This document shows, piece after piece, positions 25,598-35,388 of a stretch of DNA of 64,000 bases. The stretch comes from Acidiphilium sp. PA (GTDB taxonomy: Bacteria > Pseudomonadota > Alphaproteobacteria > Acetobacterales > Acetobacteraceae), in assembly GCF_026191915.1 (NCBI RefSeq), contig NZ_JAIMBY010000004.1, positions 62,001 to 126,000 on the forward strand, given 5' to 3'. Position 1 is the stretch's first letter. Each line of letters opens with the position of its first letter. Both the position numbers and the translations under genes were made by a program. The notes beneath the pieces were generated by a model. It ran no database searches and was not told where the DNA came from. It saw nothing but the letters and a program-made list of their open reading frames with translations.

Positions 25598-26548
25598 ATG
25601 CTCCCAATCGATTTGAAACCGCATGAAAAACCCCACCCAACCCAGATCGTTCCGGCCATCGAATGGCCGACGCTGGGACTGACGATCGTGATCTACGGGC
25701 TCTGGCTCGGCCTGACCTGGTTTCATGCGGCGATCCCGTGGCCGCTGGAGCTGATCGGTGGGGCGTGGATCATCGCCTGGCATGGCTCGGTGCAGCATGA
25801 ATTGATCCACGGTCATCCGACCCGCGCCGCCGCGGTCAACCGGGCACTCGGCCTGCCCGCGCTCGCGCTGTTCCTGCCGTTCGACCGCTACCGCGCCCTG
25901 CACATCGCGCATCATCGCAACGAATATCTGACCGATCCGCTCGAAGATCCTGAAACCCATTACTGGACCGCAACGGATTGGCACCGCCTGCATCCGGCCG
26001 CGCGCATCATGGTGCACGGCTCGGCACGGCTGGCCGGGCGGCTGCTGATCGGGCCGCCCTGGATGATCGCGCGGTTTTTATGGCATGAGGCTGGCCGCCT
26101 GTGGCGCGATGAGCCCGGCGTGCGCGCCGCCTGGGCGGCGCATCTGCCGGTCGCAACGCTCATCGTGGTCTGGGTCGTCGCGGTGTGCGGCATCAGCCCG
26201 CTGCACTATGCGCTGCTGTTCATCCTGCCCGGCACCGCGCTGCTGATGATCCGCTCGTTCGCCGAGCACCGCGCCGCGCCCGAAGCGGCGCAGCGGACCG
26301 CCGTGGTCGAGAACGCCGGGCTGCTCGGCTGGCTGTTCCTGTTCAACAATCTGCACAGCGCCCATCACGAGCGCCCCGGCCTGCCGTGGTACCAACTGCC
26401 GCGCTGGTACCGCCAGGAACGCCACCGGCTGCTGCAGGAGAATGGCGGGCTGGTCTATCAGGGGTACGGCGATGTCATCCGCCGTTACCTGATCCACCCG
26501 CACGACCAGCCAGTTCACCCGTTCGATGGCGCGGCGAACCGCGCCTGA
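25598..26548 (+). CDS. Fatty acid desaturase family membrane protein
   Basis: A 316-residue di-iron membrane protein with the three His boxes HELIHGH, HIAHH and HSAHHE, and hydrophobic segments between them. The family introduces double bonds or hydroxyls into acyl chains or other lipids. Substrate is not evident. The gene is divergent from the XRE operon, and its stop codon abuts the stop of the convergent aldo/keto reductase gene. Confidence 0.88.
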   Translation: MLPIDLKPHEKPHPTQIVPAIEWPTLGLTIVIYGLWLGLTWFHAAIPWPLELIGGAWIIAWHGSVQHELIHGHPTRAAAVNRALGLPALALFLPFDRYRALHIAHHRNEYLTDPLEDPETHYWTATDWHRLHPAARIMVHGSARLAGRLLIGPPWMIARFLWHEAGRLWRDEPGVRAAWAAHLPVATLIVVWVVAVCGISPLHYALLFILPGTALLMIRSFAEHRAAPEAAQRTAVVENAGLLGWLFLFNNLHSAHHERPGLPWYQLPRWYRQERHRLLQENGGLVYQGYGDVIRRYLIHPHDQPVHPFDGAANRA

Positions 26549-27502
26549 TCAGGCCGCTTGCAGCGCGGGCACCAACAGGGCTTCGGCGCGGGTGAACAGC
26601 GCCGGATCAACCTGCGCACCCGATGCCTTGACGTTCTCATCGATCTGCGCGGGGCGCGACGCACCGATGATCGCGGCGGCGACATTGGGCTCGCGCAACA
26701 CCCAGGCGAGGGCGAACTGCGCGAGCGTCAACCCGGCCTGCTGCGCCAGCGGCTGCATCGCCTGCACCGCCTCGAGCACCGCGCGCCGCTCGGTCAAATC
26801 CTGCAGGAAATGCCCCATGCTCGCGCTGGTCGCGCGCGACCCGGCCGGCGGCCTGGCGCCGGGCTGGTATTTGCCGGTCAGAATACCCTGGCCGAGCGGG
26901 GACCAGACGATCTGCGAAATGCCGTGGGCGGCGCAATAGGGGATCACCGCGTCTTCCGGCTTGCGCCAGATCATCGAATATTGCGGCTGGCTGGAGACGA
27001 ATTTCGTCACCCCCATCATCTCGGTCGCCTCGCGGATTTTCTCGACCGGCCATTCCGAAAACCCGATATAGCGGGTCTTGCCGGATTTCACCGCTGCGGT
27101 CAGCGCTTCCATGGTTTCGTCGAGCGGCGTTTCCGGGTCATAGCGGTGGCACTGGTAGAGATCGACATGATCGACGCGGAGCCGTTCGAGTGAGGCGTCG
27201 AGCTGTTTTTCGATCTGCGCGCGCGACAGACCCTTGTCGGTCTCGGTCATCGGAAAGAACAATTTGGTCGCCAGCACGTAGCTGTCACGCCGCACGCCGG
27301 CGAGCGCCTCGCCCAGCACGGTTTCGGCGGCACCCTTGCCGTAGATATTGGCGGTGTCGATCAGCGTGATGCCAAGGTCCAGCGCGCGTTTGACGCAGGC
27401 GATCGACTGATCCTTTTCGACGCCACCGGAATAGGTCAGCCACGAGCCGAGGGCGATCTCCGATACGGTCAGATCGCTGTCGCCGAGTTTGCGGTATTGC
27501 AT
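26549..27502 (-). CDS. Aldo/keto reductase (K+ channel beta-subunit-like)
   Basis: A 317-residue NADPH-dependent oxidoreductase. The TIM-barrel catalytic residues are visible: Asp in LIDTANIYGKGAAE with Tyr, Lys in YVLATKLFFP, and His in LYQCHRYDPETP. The segments IGFSEWPVEKI and YSMIWRKPEDAVIPYC resemble the YghZ/Kv-beta branch, which reduces aldehydes such as methylglyoxal. The start at 27502 has the ribosome-binding site GAGGAG. Gene order is divergent from the PLP decarboxylase gene (94-base spacer). Confidence 0.9.
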   Translation of the reverse strand: MQYRKLGDSDLTVSEIALGSWLTYSGGVEKDQSIACVKRALDLGITLIDTANIYGKGAAETVLGEALAGVRRDSYVLATKLFFPMTETDKGLSRAQIEKQLDASLERLRVDHVDLYQCHRYDPETPLDETMEALTAAVKSGKTRYIGFSEWPVEKIREATEMMGVTKFVSSQPQYSMIWRKPEDAVIPYCAAHGISQIVWSPLGQGILTGKYQPGARPPAGSRATSASMGHFLQDLTERRAVLEAVQAMQPLAQQAGLTLAQFALAWVLREPNVAAAIIGASRPAQIDENVKASGAQVDPALFTRAEALLVPALQAA

Positions 27503-27596
27503 GAATGTCTCCTCAAATGTCCGCACGACAGATTGCGTCGCAACCGGCCGGGCGCAACCCTTTACCGCCGCACCGCGGCTCGATAAGCACGCGGGC

Positions 27597-29030
27597 ATGA
27601 CCACACTCGACCCTGACGATTGGAGCGGCCTGCGCGCGCTCGGCCATCGGATGATGGACGACATGATCGATCGGCTGGCGGGATTATCGGCCTCTCCGGT
27701 CTGGCGCCCGATGCCGCCATCGATCCGGTCGGGCTTTACCGCCGCACTGCCGGTTGCAGGCACCGGCGCCGAGGCGGCCTATGCGCGGTTCACCGAAACC
27801 ATCGCCCCCTACGCGTCGGGCAACACGCATCCGCGCTTCATGGGCTGGGTACAGGGCGGCGGCAATCCGGTGGGAATGCTGGCGGAATTGCTCGCGGCCG
27901 GGCTGAATGAGAATTGCGGCGGGCGCGATCATGTCGGCCTCGCGGTCGAACGCCAGGTGATCGCCTGGTCCGCCGCCATGCTCGGCCTGCCGGAGACCGC
28001 CGGCGGCCTGATGGTGACCGGATCGTCGATCGCGAATTTCATCGCGCTGCTCTGCGCGCGGCGGCGCTTCTGCGGCCCCGCTGTGCGGCGGGATGGCGTG
28101 GCTGGTGTCGCGCTGGTCGGCTACGCTCAGGAGGGCGTGCACCGCTGCGTGCCCGGCGCGTTCGACATGGCGGGGTTGGGCAGCGCCGCGTTGCGCCGGA
28201 TCGGCACGGATGGCGCGGGGCGGATCGACCTCGCTGCCCTGGAGGCGCGGATCGCTGCCGATCGCACGGCCGGATGCGCACCGTTTCTGCTGATCGGCAC
28301 AGCCGGCAGCGTCGATATCGGCGCGATCGATGATCTGGCCGCACTGGCCGCACTGGCAGCGCGGCACGGGCTGTGGTTTCACGTCGATGCCGCATTCGGC
28401 GCGCTGCTCGCGTTGTCACCCACCCGCGCGGCGCTGCTCGATGGCATCGGGCAGGCGGATTCAGTCGCGTTCGATTTTCATAAATGGGCGCAGGTGCAAT
28501 ATGATTCGGGCTGCATCCTGGTGCGCGAGCGCCAATGGATGCTCGACAGTTTCGCGCAATCCGCCTCGTATCTGACCAGCACGGCGCGCGGCCTCGCGGG
28601 CGGTGCGCCCTGGCCGTGCGACCTAGGGCCCGATCTCTCGCGCGGGTTTCGCGCCCTGAAAGTGTGGATGACGCTTAAGGCCTATGGCACCGCGCGGCTG
28701 GGTGCCATCGTCGATCATGGCTGCGACCTCGCGCAACGCCTCGCGGCGGCGCTTGCGGCGAGCCCGATGCTGGTTCTCGCCGCCCCGGTCGCGCTGAACA
28801 TCGTGTGTTTTCGCTATGACGACGGCGGGCCGGACCTCGATGCGCTGAACAGCGACCTCGCGGCCGATCTGCAGGAGGCGGGGCAATTCGTCGTCTCGAC
28901 CACGCTGATCGGCGGCAAGCGCGTGCTGCGCGCCGCCATCGTCAATCACCGCACTACCGAAGCCGATGTCGATGCCCTGGTCGCCGCGATCTGCGAAGCC
29001 GCACAAAACCGGCGGCATCGATCGGCCTGA
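27597..29030 (+). CDS. PLP-dependent group II amino acid decarboxylase
   Basis: A 477-residue member of the glutamate/aromatic-amino-acid decarboxylase family. The PLP Lys is in DFHKWAQVQYDSG, and the Asp that holds the pyridine nitrogen is in LWFHVDAAFGALL. The N-terminal HPRFMGWVQGGGNP segment is characteristic of tryptophan/tyrosine/DOPA decarboxylases. The exact amine produced cannot be fixed. The ATG at 27597 is preferred because upstream in-frame codons run into the divergent gene. Confidence 0.88.
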   Translation: MTTLDPDDWSGLRALGHRMMDDMIDRLAGLSASPVWRPMPPSIRSGFTAALPVAGTGAEAAYARFTETIAPYASGNTHPRFMGWVQGGGNPVGMLAELLAAGLNENCGGRDHVGLAVERQVIAWSAAMLGLPETAGGLMVTGSSIANFIALLCARRRFCGPAVRRDGVAGVALVGYAQEGVHRCVPGAFDMAGLGSAALRRIGTDGAGRIDLAALEARIAADRTAGCAPFLLIGTAGSVDIGAIDDLAALAALAARHGLWFHVDAAFGALLALSPTRAALLDGIGQADSVAFDFHKWAQVQYDSGCILVRERQWMLDSFAQSASYLTSTARGLAGGAPWPCDLGPDLSRGFRALKVWMTLKAYGTARLGAIVDHGCDLAQRLAAALAASPMLVLAAPVALNIVCFRYDDGGPDLDALNSDLAADLQEAGQFVVSTTLIGGKRVLRAAIVNHRTTEADVDALVAAICEAAQNRRHRSA

Positions 29031-29104
29031 CCGATCGGTTCGATCGCGCCGGACGGATGGTTGACCCCGCTCATCCCCGGCATAACGGGGGCCAGAGGTG
29101 TCCC

Positions 29105-31912
29105 ATGCCCAAAGACAAGATCGACTATGCGGCGCCGGTCGGCGATGCGGTGGCCTATACCACGTGCTACATGTGCGCCTGCCGTTGCGGCATCAAAGTC
29201 CATCTCAAGGATGGCAGGCTCCGCTATATCGAGGGGAACCGCGATCATCCGGTGAACCGCGGCGTGCTGTGCGGCAAGGGCTCGGCCGGCATCATGACGG
29301 CGATTTCGCCGGCGCGGCTGCGCAAGCCGCTCAAGCGCGTGGGGCCGCGCGGCGCGGGCGAATTCATCGAGATCGAGTGGGACGAGGCCATGGCCATCGC
29401 GACCGACCGGCTCGCCGCCATCCGCGCCGATGATCCGCATAAACTCGCCCTGTTCACCGGGCGCGATCAGTCGCAGGCGTTGACCGGTCTGTTCGCGCGC
29501 ATGTTCGGCACGCGCAATTTCGCGGCCCATGGCGGGTTCTGTTCGGTCAACATGGCGGCCGGCGGGTTGTATTCGGTCGGCGGCGCGTTCTGGGAATTCG
29601 GCGAGCCGGACTGGGAGCACGCCAAATTGTTCCTGCTGTTCGGCGTCGCGGAGGACCATGATTCCAACCCGATCAAGCTGGGTCTGGCCAAGCTCAAGGA
29701 GCGCGGTGCCAAGATCATCTCGATCAACCCGATCCGCACCGGCTATTCGGCGATCGCCGATGAATTCGTCGCGATCACGCCGGGCACCGATGGCCTGTTC
29801 GTGCTGGCGCTGATCCATTGCCTGCTCGAAACCGGGTCGATCGATACCGAATTTCTGATCCGCTACACCAATGCCCATTATCTGGTGATCGACGATCCGG
29901 GCGCGCCCGATCACGGCCTGTTCCTGCGCGACGCGGCGGGCAAGCCGCTCGCCTTCGATCGCGCGACGCACAGCGTGACGGATGCGATGGCCACCGCCAC
30001 CGACCCGGCCCTGCTGGGCCGCTTCGCGACGAGCGATGGCCGCAACGCCCGCCCGGCATTCGACGTGCTGGCGGCGCGCTATACCGCACCCGAATACGCG
30101 CCGGAAGCGGTCGCCACGCGCTGCGGCATCGATGCCGCCGATATCCGCCGCATCGCCGCCGAGATTGCCGAAATCGCCTTCAACCAGGCGATCCGCCTCG
30201 ATCAGCCCTGGACCGATACGGAAGGGCGCACCCATTCGACCATGACGGGGCGGCCCGTCGCGATGCACGCCATGCGCGGTATTTCCGCCCATTCCAACGG
30301 GTTTCAGTCATGCCGCGCGATCCACGTGCTGCAGATGCTGATCGGCGCGGTCGATACGCCGGGTTCGTGGCGCTATAAATCACCCTATCCGAAACCGATC
30401 CCCGGCGGCCCGGCACCGGGCGGTGACCGGCACGATCCGGATGGCGCGCTGAGCGCAGCGGTGCTCGGTTTCCCGTCCAGTCCCGCGGATCTGCTGGTCG
30501 ATGACGAGGGCGAAGCGCTGCGGCTGGACCGGGCGTTTTCATGGGAGGCACCGCTCGGCATTCATGGCCTGATGCACATGGCGATCGCCGAAGCCCATGC
30601 CGGCGGCGGCGATAAAATCGATACGCTGTTTCTGTACATGTCAAACATGGCCTGGAACTCGGCGATGAATCCCGGCGAGACGATGCGCATGCTGACCGAC
30701 CATGATCCGGACGGCAAGTACCGCATCCCCTTCGTGATCTACGCCGATGCCTTCGCTTCGGAAACCGTCGCCTACGCCGATCTGGTCCTGCCCGACACCA
30801 CCTATCTCGAACGCTACGACTGTATTTCCCTGCTCGACCGGCCGATCGGCTCGGCGCACGGGCCGGCCGATGCCATCCGGGTGCCGGTGCTCAAGCCGGA
30901 CCGCGATGTGCGGCCGTTTCAAGACGTGCTGATCGATCTGGCCGGCCGGCTCGGCCTGCCGCAATTCGTCGATGACCAGGGCGAAAAACGCTACCAATCC
31001 TACGCCGACTACATGGTCCGCCACGAGCGCAAACCCGGCGTCGGCCCGCTCGCCGGGTTTCGCGGCGCCGACGGCACCGCGATCGGCAAGGGCGCCGTCA
31101 ACCCGGACCAGCTGCGCCGCTATGTCGAGAATCACGGTTTCTGGCAGCTCCATCTGCCGGCCGAGCAGCTCTATTACAAACACGCGAACCGCGCCTATCT
31201 GAGCGGCGCGAAAGCGATGGGGCTGATCGAGTCCGATGATCAGATCGTTCTGCATCTCTACAGCGAAATCCTCCAGACGTTCCGCCTCGCCGCCGAAGGT
31301 CACGGCAGCCGCATCCCGCCCGCCCGGCTGCGGGCGCGGATCGCCAGCATGATGGACCCCTTGCCGATCTGGTATCCGCCGATCGAGCAGAGCATGACCG
31401 ACCCTGATCGCTTTCCCCTGCATGCGATCACCCAGCGGCCGATGGCGATGTATCATTCATGGGGCTCGCAGAACGCGTGGCTCCGCCAGATATTGTCGGA
31501 AAACCGGCTCTATCTGCACCGCGATCTGGCCGCAGCGCATGATCTGGCCGATGACGACTGGATCGAGCTGGTCTCGCGCAACGGCCGGGTCAAATGCCAG
31601 GTGCGGATCATGGACGGCGTGAACCCGAACACGGTGTGGACGTGGAACGCCATCGGCAAGCGCACCGGCGCCTGGGCGCTCGCCGAGGCGGCACCGGAAT
31701 CCCGCCGCGCCTTCCTGCTCAACCACATCATCTCCGAATATCTGCCCGAGGATGGTGCGGGTCACCGCGCCTCGAACTCCGATCCGGTCACCGGTCAGGC
31801 GGCCTGGTTCGACGTGACGGTGCGGATCGAAAAATGCGCGCCCGACACGCAGGAGGCAACGGAACCGATGTTCCCGCCATCCGCCTACACGCCAGGGAGG
31901 GGCGCGGAATGA
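29105..31912 (+). CDS. soeA: SoeA-type molybdopterin subunit of sulfite:quinone oxidoreductase
   Basis: A 935-residue molybdopterin oxidoreductase of the DMSO-reductase family. The N-terminal 4Fe-4S site is C21-x2-C24-x3-C28-x27-C56 (CYMCACRCG...CGKG). A candidate Mo-ligand Cys lies in GGFCSVNMAAGG (C146). No Tat signal is seen, which fits the cytoplasmic orientation of SoeABC, which oxidises sulfite to sulfate and passes electrons to quinone. The three-gene order (catalytic, Fe-S, DmsC-like) and lengths match SoeABC. Other members (polysulfide or tetrathionate reductase-like) are possible. Stop and next start overlap by 4 bases. Confidence 0.82.
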   Translation: MPKDKIDYAAPVGDAVAYTTCYMCACRCGIKVHLKDGRLRYIEGNRDHPVNRGVLCGKGSAGIMTAISPARLRKPLKRVGPRGAGEFIEIEWDEAMAIATDRLAAIRADDPHKLALFTGRDQSQALTGLFARMFGTRNFAAHGGFCSVNMAAGGLYSVGGAFWEFGEPDWEHAKLFLLFGVAEDHDSNPIKLGLAKLKERGAKIISINPIRTGYSAIADEFVAITPGTDGLFVLALIHCLLETGSIDTEFLIRYTNAHYLVIDDPGAPDHGLFLRDAAGKPLAFDRATHSVTDAMATATDPALLGRFATSDGRNARPAFDVLAARYTAPEYAPEAVATRCGIDAADIRRIAAEIAEIAFNQAIRLDQPWTDTEGRTHSTMTGRPVAMHAMRGISAHSNGFQSCRAIHVLQMLIGAVDTPGSWRYKSPYPKPIPGGPAPGGDRHDPDGALSAAVLGFPSSPADLLVDDEGEALRLDRAFSWEAPLGIHGLMHMAIAEAHAGGGDKIDTLFLYMSNMAWNSAMNPGETMRMLTDHDPDGKYRIPFVIYADAFASETVAYADLVLPDTTYLERYDCISLLDRPIGSAHGPADAIRVPVLKPDRDVRPFQDVLIDLAGRLGLPQFVDDQGEKRYQSYADYMVRHERKPGVGPLAGFRGADGTAIGKGAVNPDQLRRYVENHGFWQLHLPAEQLYYKHANRAYLSGAKAMGLIESDDQIVLHLYSEILQTFRLAAEGHGSRIPPARLRARIASMMDPLPIWYPPIEQSMTDPDRFPLHAITQRPMAMYHSWGSQNAWLRQILSENRLYLHRDLAAAHDLADDDWIELVSRNGRVKCQVRIMDGVNPNTVWTWNAIGKRTGAWALAEAAPESRRAFLLNHIISEYLPEDGAGHRASNSDPVTGQAAWFDVTVRIEKCAPDTQEATEPMFPPSAYTPGRGAE

Positions 31913-32658
31913 CCTCGCTCCCGCAACCGATCGAGGGGGCCAAAAAACTCGGCCTGGTGATCGACCTTGATACCTGCGTCGGCTGCCATGCCTGCGCGGT
32001 GAACTGCAAGGAATGGAACACCGGCGGCCATTCCGCACCGCTGCCCGATTACGACAAATACGGCGCCGAACCCGATGGCGTGTGGTTCAACCGCATCCAC
32101 TCCTACGAGGCCACCGGCCAGGACGATGGCTGCGGCGGCCGCACCGTCAATTTTCCCCGCTCCTGCCTGCATTGCGAGACGCCGCAATGCGTAACGGTCT
32201 GCCCCACCGGGGCCTCGTACAAACGCGAGGAAGACGGCATCGTGCTGGTCAACACCGATATCTGCATCGGCTGCAAACTCTGCTCCTGGGCGTGCCCGTA
32301 CGGGGCGCGCGAGTTCGATGAGGATGCGGGCGTGATGAAAAAATGCACGCTCTGCATTGACCGGATCTACAACACCAGCCTGCCGGAGGCCGAGCGTGAA
32401 CCGGCCTGCGTCGCAACCTGCCCCTCGCGCGCGCGGCATTTCGGCGATCTGGGCGATCCTTCGAGCGATGTCTCGAAGCTGGTCGCGGCCCGCGGCGGTG
32501 TCGATCTGATGCCGGAGCTCGGATACAACCCGGTCAATAAATACCTGCCGCCGCGCCGCGCCATGATCCCGACGCGCGCAACCGAAACACCGGTCCGCAG
32601 CGGCACCGGATTCGGCGCGGCCCTGCTCACCCTGGTCGACCGGGTGCTCTCGCGATGA
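31909..32658 (+). CDS. soeB: SoeB-type ferredoxin-like electron-transfer subunit
   Basis: 249 residues with four 4Fe-4S motifs: CVGCHACAVNC, CLHCETPQCVTVCP, CIGCKLCSWACPYG, and CTLCID with CVATCP. It carries electrons from the Mo subunit to the membrane subunit. No signal peptide. Overlaps the preceding gene (ATGA) and the next gene (ATGA), so the three subunits are translationally coupled. Confidence 0.88.
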   Translation: MTSLPQPIEGAKKLGLVIDLDTCVGCHACAVNCKEWNTGGHSAPLPDYDKYGAEPDGVWFNRIHSYEATGQDDGCGGRTVNFPRSCLHCETPQCVTVCPTGASYKREEDGIVLVNTDICIGCKLCSWACPYGAREFDEDAGVMKKCTLCIDRIYNTSLPEAEREPACVATCPSRARHFGDLGDPSSDVSKLVAARGGVDLMPELGYNPVNKYLPPRRAMIPTRATETPVRSGTGFGAALLTLVDRVLSR

Positions 32659-33593
32659 CCCCGGCAAGCTCGGTTCTCCTGCTGACCACGCTGACCGGCT
32701 TCGGCTACGGTCTGCTCGCCTGGCTCGGGCTGTTCTGCGCGCTCGGACTGCTGCCGCACGCGCCCTGGTTTCTACCGGCCGCCGTCATGATCGCGTTGGC
32801 TTTCGCGAGCGGCGGCCTGCTCGCCTCGACGCTGCATCTCGGCCGGCCGGAACGGGCGTGGCGCGCGTTCAGCCAATGGCGGTCGTCGTGGTTGTCGCGC
32901 GAAGGCGTCGCCTCGATCCTGACCTATCCGCCGGCGTTCGGCTTTGCGGCGCTGTGGTATTTTGCCGGCGCCGGCGCGCCGGCCACCCGCGTGCTCGGCC
33001 TGCTGGCGGCGGTCTTGGCGCTCGGAACGGTGTATTGCACCGCCATGATCTATGCCAGTCTCAAGCCGATCCGGCAGTGGCACAACCGGCATACCGCGCC
33101 GGATTACCTGATCTTTGCCGCGTTTTCGGGTGCCACGATGCTCGCCGCCTTCACCGGCATCTGGACCAGTCATGCGCGCCTCACTGGCGCACTGGCGGCC
33201 CTCGCCGCCCTGGTCGCGGCGGTCGCCAAACGCGGATACTGGCGCTTCATAGACCGGCAGGCCCCGCTCACCACCCTCGCATCCGCGACCGGCCTCGCCG
33301 CGTTCGGCAGTGTGACACCGCTCGATCAGCCGCATTTCACCGAAAACTATATCCTGCGCGAAATGGGCTATCAGATCGCGCGCAAGCACGCGGCCAAACT
33401 GCGCCGGATCACCCTGGTCGTCGCCTTCGGCCTGCCCTTTCTGTTCGCGCTACTGGCGGCGATCGGTATCGCACCGATGATCGCCGCCCCGCTCGCAGCA
33501 ATTTGCACCGGTGCCGGCCTGTTCATCGAGCGCTGGCTCTTCTTCGCCGAAGCCACGCATGTCGCCGCGATCTATTACGGCCGTGCGGTCTGA
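32655..33593 (+). CDS. soeC: SoeC/DmsC-type membrane anchor subunit
   Basis: 312 residues, about eight hydrophobic helices, matching the DmsC family that anchors the complex and donates electrons to the quinone pool. Motifs include STLHLGRPERAWRAFSQWRSSWLSRE, split here as the loop after helix 2, and MGYQIARKHAAKLR. It is the last gene of the soe set; its 3' end overlaps the convergent DUF59 gene by 19 bases. Confidence 0.85.
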   Translation: MTPASSVLLLTTLTGFGYGLLAWLGLFCALGLLPHAPWFLPAAVMIALAFASGGLLASTLHLGRPERAWRAFSQWRSSWLSREGVASILTYPPAFGFAALWYFAGAGAPATRVLGLLAAVLALGTVYCTAMIYASLKPIRQWHNRHTAPDYLIFAAFSGATMLAAFTGIWTSHARLTGALAALAALVAAVAKRGYWRFIDRQAPLTTLASATGLAAFGSVTPLDQPHFTENYILREMGYQIARKHAAKLRRITLVVAFGLPFLFALLAAIGIAPMIAAPLAAICTGAGLFIERWLFFAEATHVAAIYYGRAV

Positions 33594-34342
33594 ACGATGC
33601 CCTGGCGCATGAAATCAGCGAGGTCGGGTTCCGCCGGCAATGCTGCCGGGGTCGCATACCGCACCGCCAGCAACCCGCGGCACAGCGCGCCGTTGAACTC
33701 CGCATTCAACCCGACCCGGCTGATATGGCGCAGATAGACCGGCAAGGTTTCGTGCATGATCGGCTCGCCTGCGCTGGTCACCAGCGCGCGCGGCAAGCCC
33801 CCGGCCAGGCCGCGCCGTTCGAGATAGCGCCGCCTGAGCGCCGCACCCGCCGCATCGAGCGGCAACGCCTCCAACCCCGCGATATCGAGCGACAGAAAGG
33901 CGACCGGATCATGCCCGGCCGCCAGGAGATGCCGCAGCAACGCCTCCTGCCGCCGCTCCATCGCCTTCAGGCCGAATTGCAGGCGGATACTGGCAAGATC
34001 ATTGCCGGCCTCGGTCGGAAATGCATCGCCGAAATCCTTGTCCTGCGCGATGCCGTCGTTGATCGCATCGATGAACATATGCTCATCGAGCGTCACCGCG
34101 ACCGATGCCACCCACGGCAGTGCCCGCACCGCATCGCGCATGTCCGCCGCCATCAGATATGAGAAATTGGCCGCACACCAATAGGTCGGCAGCCGGAACC
34201 TGATGTCCACGGCACCGGTTTCGGCAATATCGATGCCGGTGATGAAGCCGAGTTCGACCACGCTCTCATCGAGTTCCGGATCGGTCACCTGATCGAGAGC
34301 GGCGCGCACCGCCTGGGTGCGCGCCTCGAGGCTGAGGCTCAC
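33575..34342 (-). CDS. DUF59/MIP18-type iron-sulfur assembly protein with C-terminal extension
   Basis: 255 residues. The first 100 form a DUF59 domain (LDQVTDPELDESVVELGFI, then RFRLPTYWCAANFSYLMAADM with the conserved Cys). The remaining 155 residues have no recognised domain. Related proteins are encoded in propane and other soluble di-iron monooxygenase clusters, where they may help metal-centre assembly. It overlaps the amidohydrolase gene by 4 bases and belongs to the adh operon. Confidence 0.78.
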   Translation of the reverse strand: MSLSLEARTQAVRAALDQVTDPELDESVVELGFITGIDIAETGAVDIRFRLPTYWCAANFSYLMAADMRDAVRALPWVASVAVTLDEHMFIDAINDGIAQDKDFGDAFPTEAGNDLASIRLQFGLKAMERRQEALLRHLLAAGHDPVAFLSLDIAGLEALPLDAAGAALRRRYLERRGLAGGLPRALVTSAGEPIMHETLPVYLRHISRVGLNAEFNGALCRGLLAVRYATPAALPAEPDLADFMRQGIVQTARP

Positions 34343-35355
34343 GCCGCGACCTGTTCCATCCGGTCGAGCTTCGCCCGCTGGCTGGCGATATCGACGCCAT
34401 AGATCCGCGCCGCGTTTTCACCAAGGATCTTGCGCTTCGCCGTCATCGTCAGTTCCTTGCCGGTCTCCTTCATCACTTCGTCCGGCAGGTCGAAGTTCAT
34501 GAATTTTTCAACCAGCCATTGCGGCGTCCAGATGCCGTAATCGGACCCGAACAGGATTTTGTCCTCACCGATCCAGAACAGCAATTCCGAAATCACCTTG
34601 GCGAAATATCCTGGCCGCGAGTGAATGAACGGCAACACCACGGCAAGCCCGCCATAGACGTTGGATTCCTGCGTCGCGATCCAGCAGAAATCATCGAGAC
34701 GCGGCAGACCGCAATGCTCGACGATGAAATTCAGGTTCGGAAAATCGGTGGCGCAATGATCGATATCGGCGACATCGAACGCATCGCGGTCGAGCGGAAT
34801 GATCGTCGGGCCCTTGTGGACGTGGATGTTCTTGATGCCGAGCTTCTCACATTTCTCCAGATATTTATAGGCCGCCGGATCGGATAATTTGTACCCCCGG
34901 CTGTCGCCCTTCCACTCGGCGGTGTAGAGTTTCACACCCCTGAGCTTATAGGTCTCCGCCTGCGCCTCCAGCGCCTCGAGCCCCCCCTCGCCATCACGGG
35001 GATCGAACGCACCGTTCAGGATGAAACGGTTGGGGTAGCGCTTTGACAGAATGGCGTTCTGCTCGAGCGTGTTGAAACCGTTCTTGTAGAAATCCTTGAG
35101 ATAGGTCGGCTGAAATATTGCCATGTCATCCGGCCCGTCGATGAACAGGTCCTTGACCATCTGTTCCGCGCCGTATTTGGCGAATTTTTCCGCGGTCCAC
35201 AGCTGTTCCGGCGGCGAGAGCGACGCATGGTAGCCGTAGAAACAGTCGATGAACTGCTTGCCGTGAATATTGCGGATGTTCTCCGGGCTCGCATCCCACA
35301 GATGCACATGCCCATCGATGATGAAAATCTCCGATCCGTCTTTTGCCTTGTACAT
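34339..35355 (-). CDS. Amidohydrolase_2 family metal-dependent hydrolase
   Basis: 338 residues of TIM-barrel amidohydrolase fold with metal motif IIDGHVHLWD at the N terminus, a His in IHVHKG, another in FIVEHCGLPR, and the catalytic Asp in KILFGSDYGIW. Such proteins accompany propane-monooxygenase gene sets, where their exact function is unclear. The gene lies between adh (33-base gap) and the DUF59 gene (4-base overlap). Confidence 0.85.
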   Translation of the reverse strand: MYKAKDGSEIFIIDGHVHLWDASPENIRNIHGKQFIDCFYGYHASLSPPEQLWTAEKFAKYGAEQMVKDLFIDGPDDMAIFQPTYLKDFYKNGFNTLEQNAILSKRYPNRFILNGAFDPRDGEGGLEALEAQAETYKLRGVKLYTAEWKGDSRGYKLSDPAAYKYLEKCEKLGIKNIHVHKGPTIIPLDRDAFDVADIDHCATDFPNLNFIVEHCGLPRLDDFCWIATQESNVYGGLAVVLPFIHSRPGYFAKVISELLFWIGEDKILFGSDYGIWTPQWLVEKFMNFDLPDEVMKETGKELTMTAKRKILGENAARIYGVDIASQRAKLDRMEQVAA

Positions 35356-35388
35356 ATCTTGTCCGTTTCCTTTTTGTTGAATGAAGCT

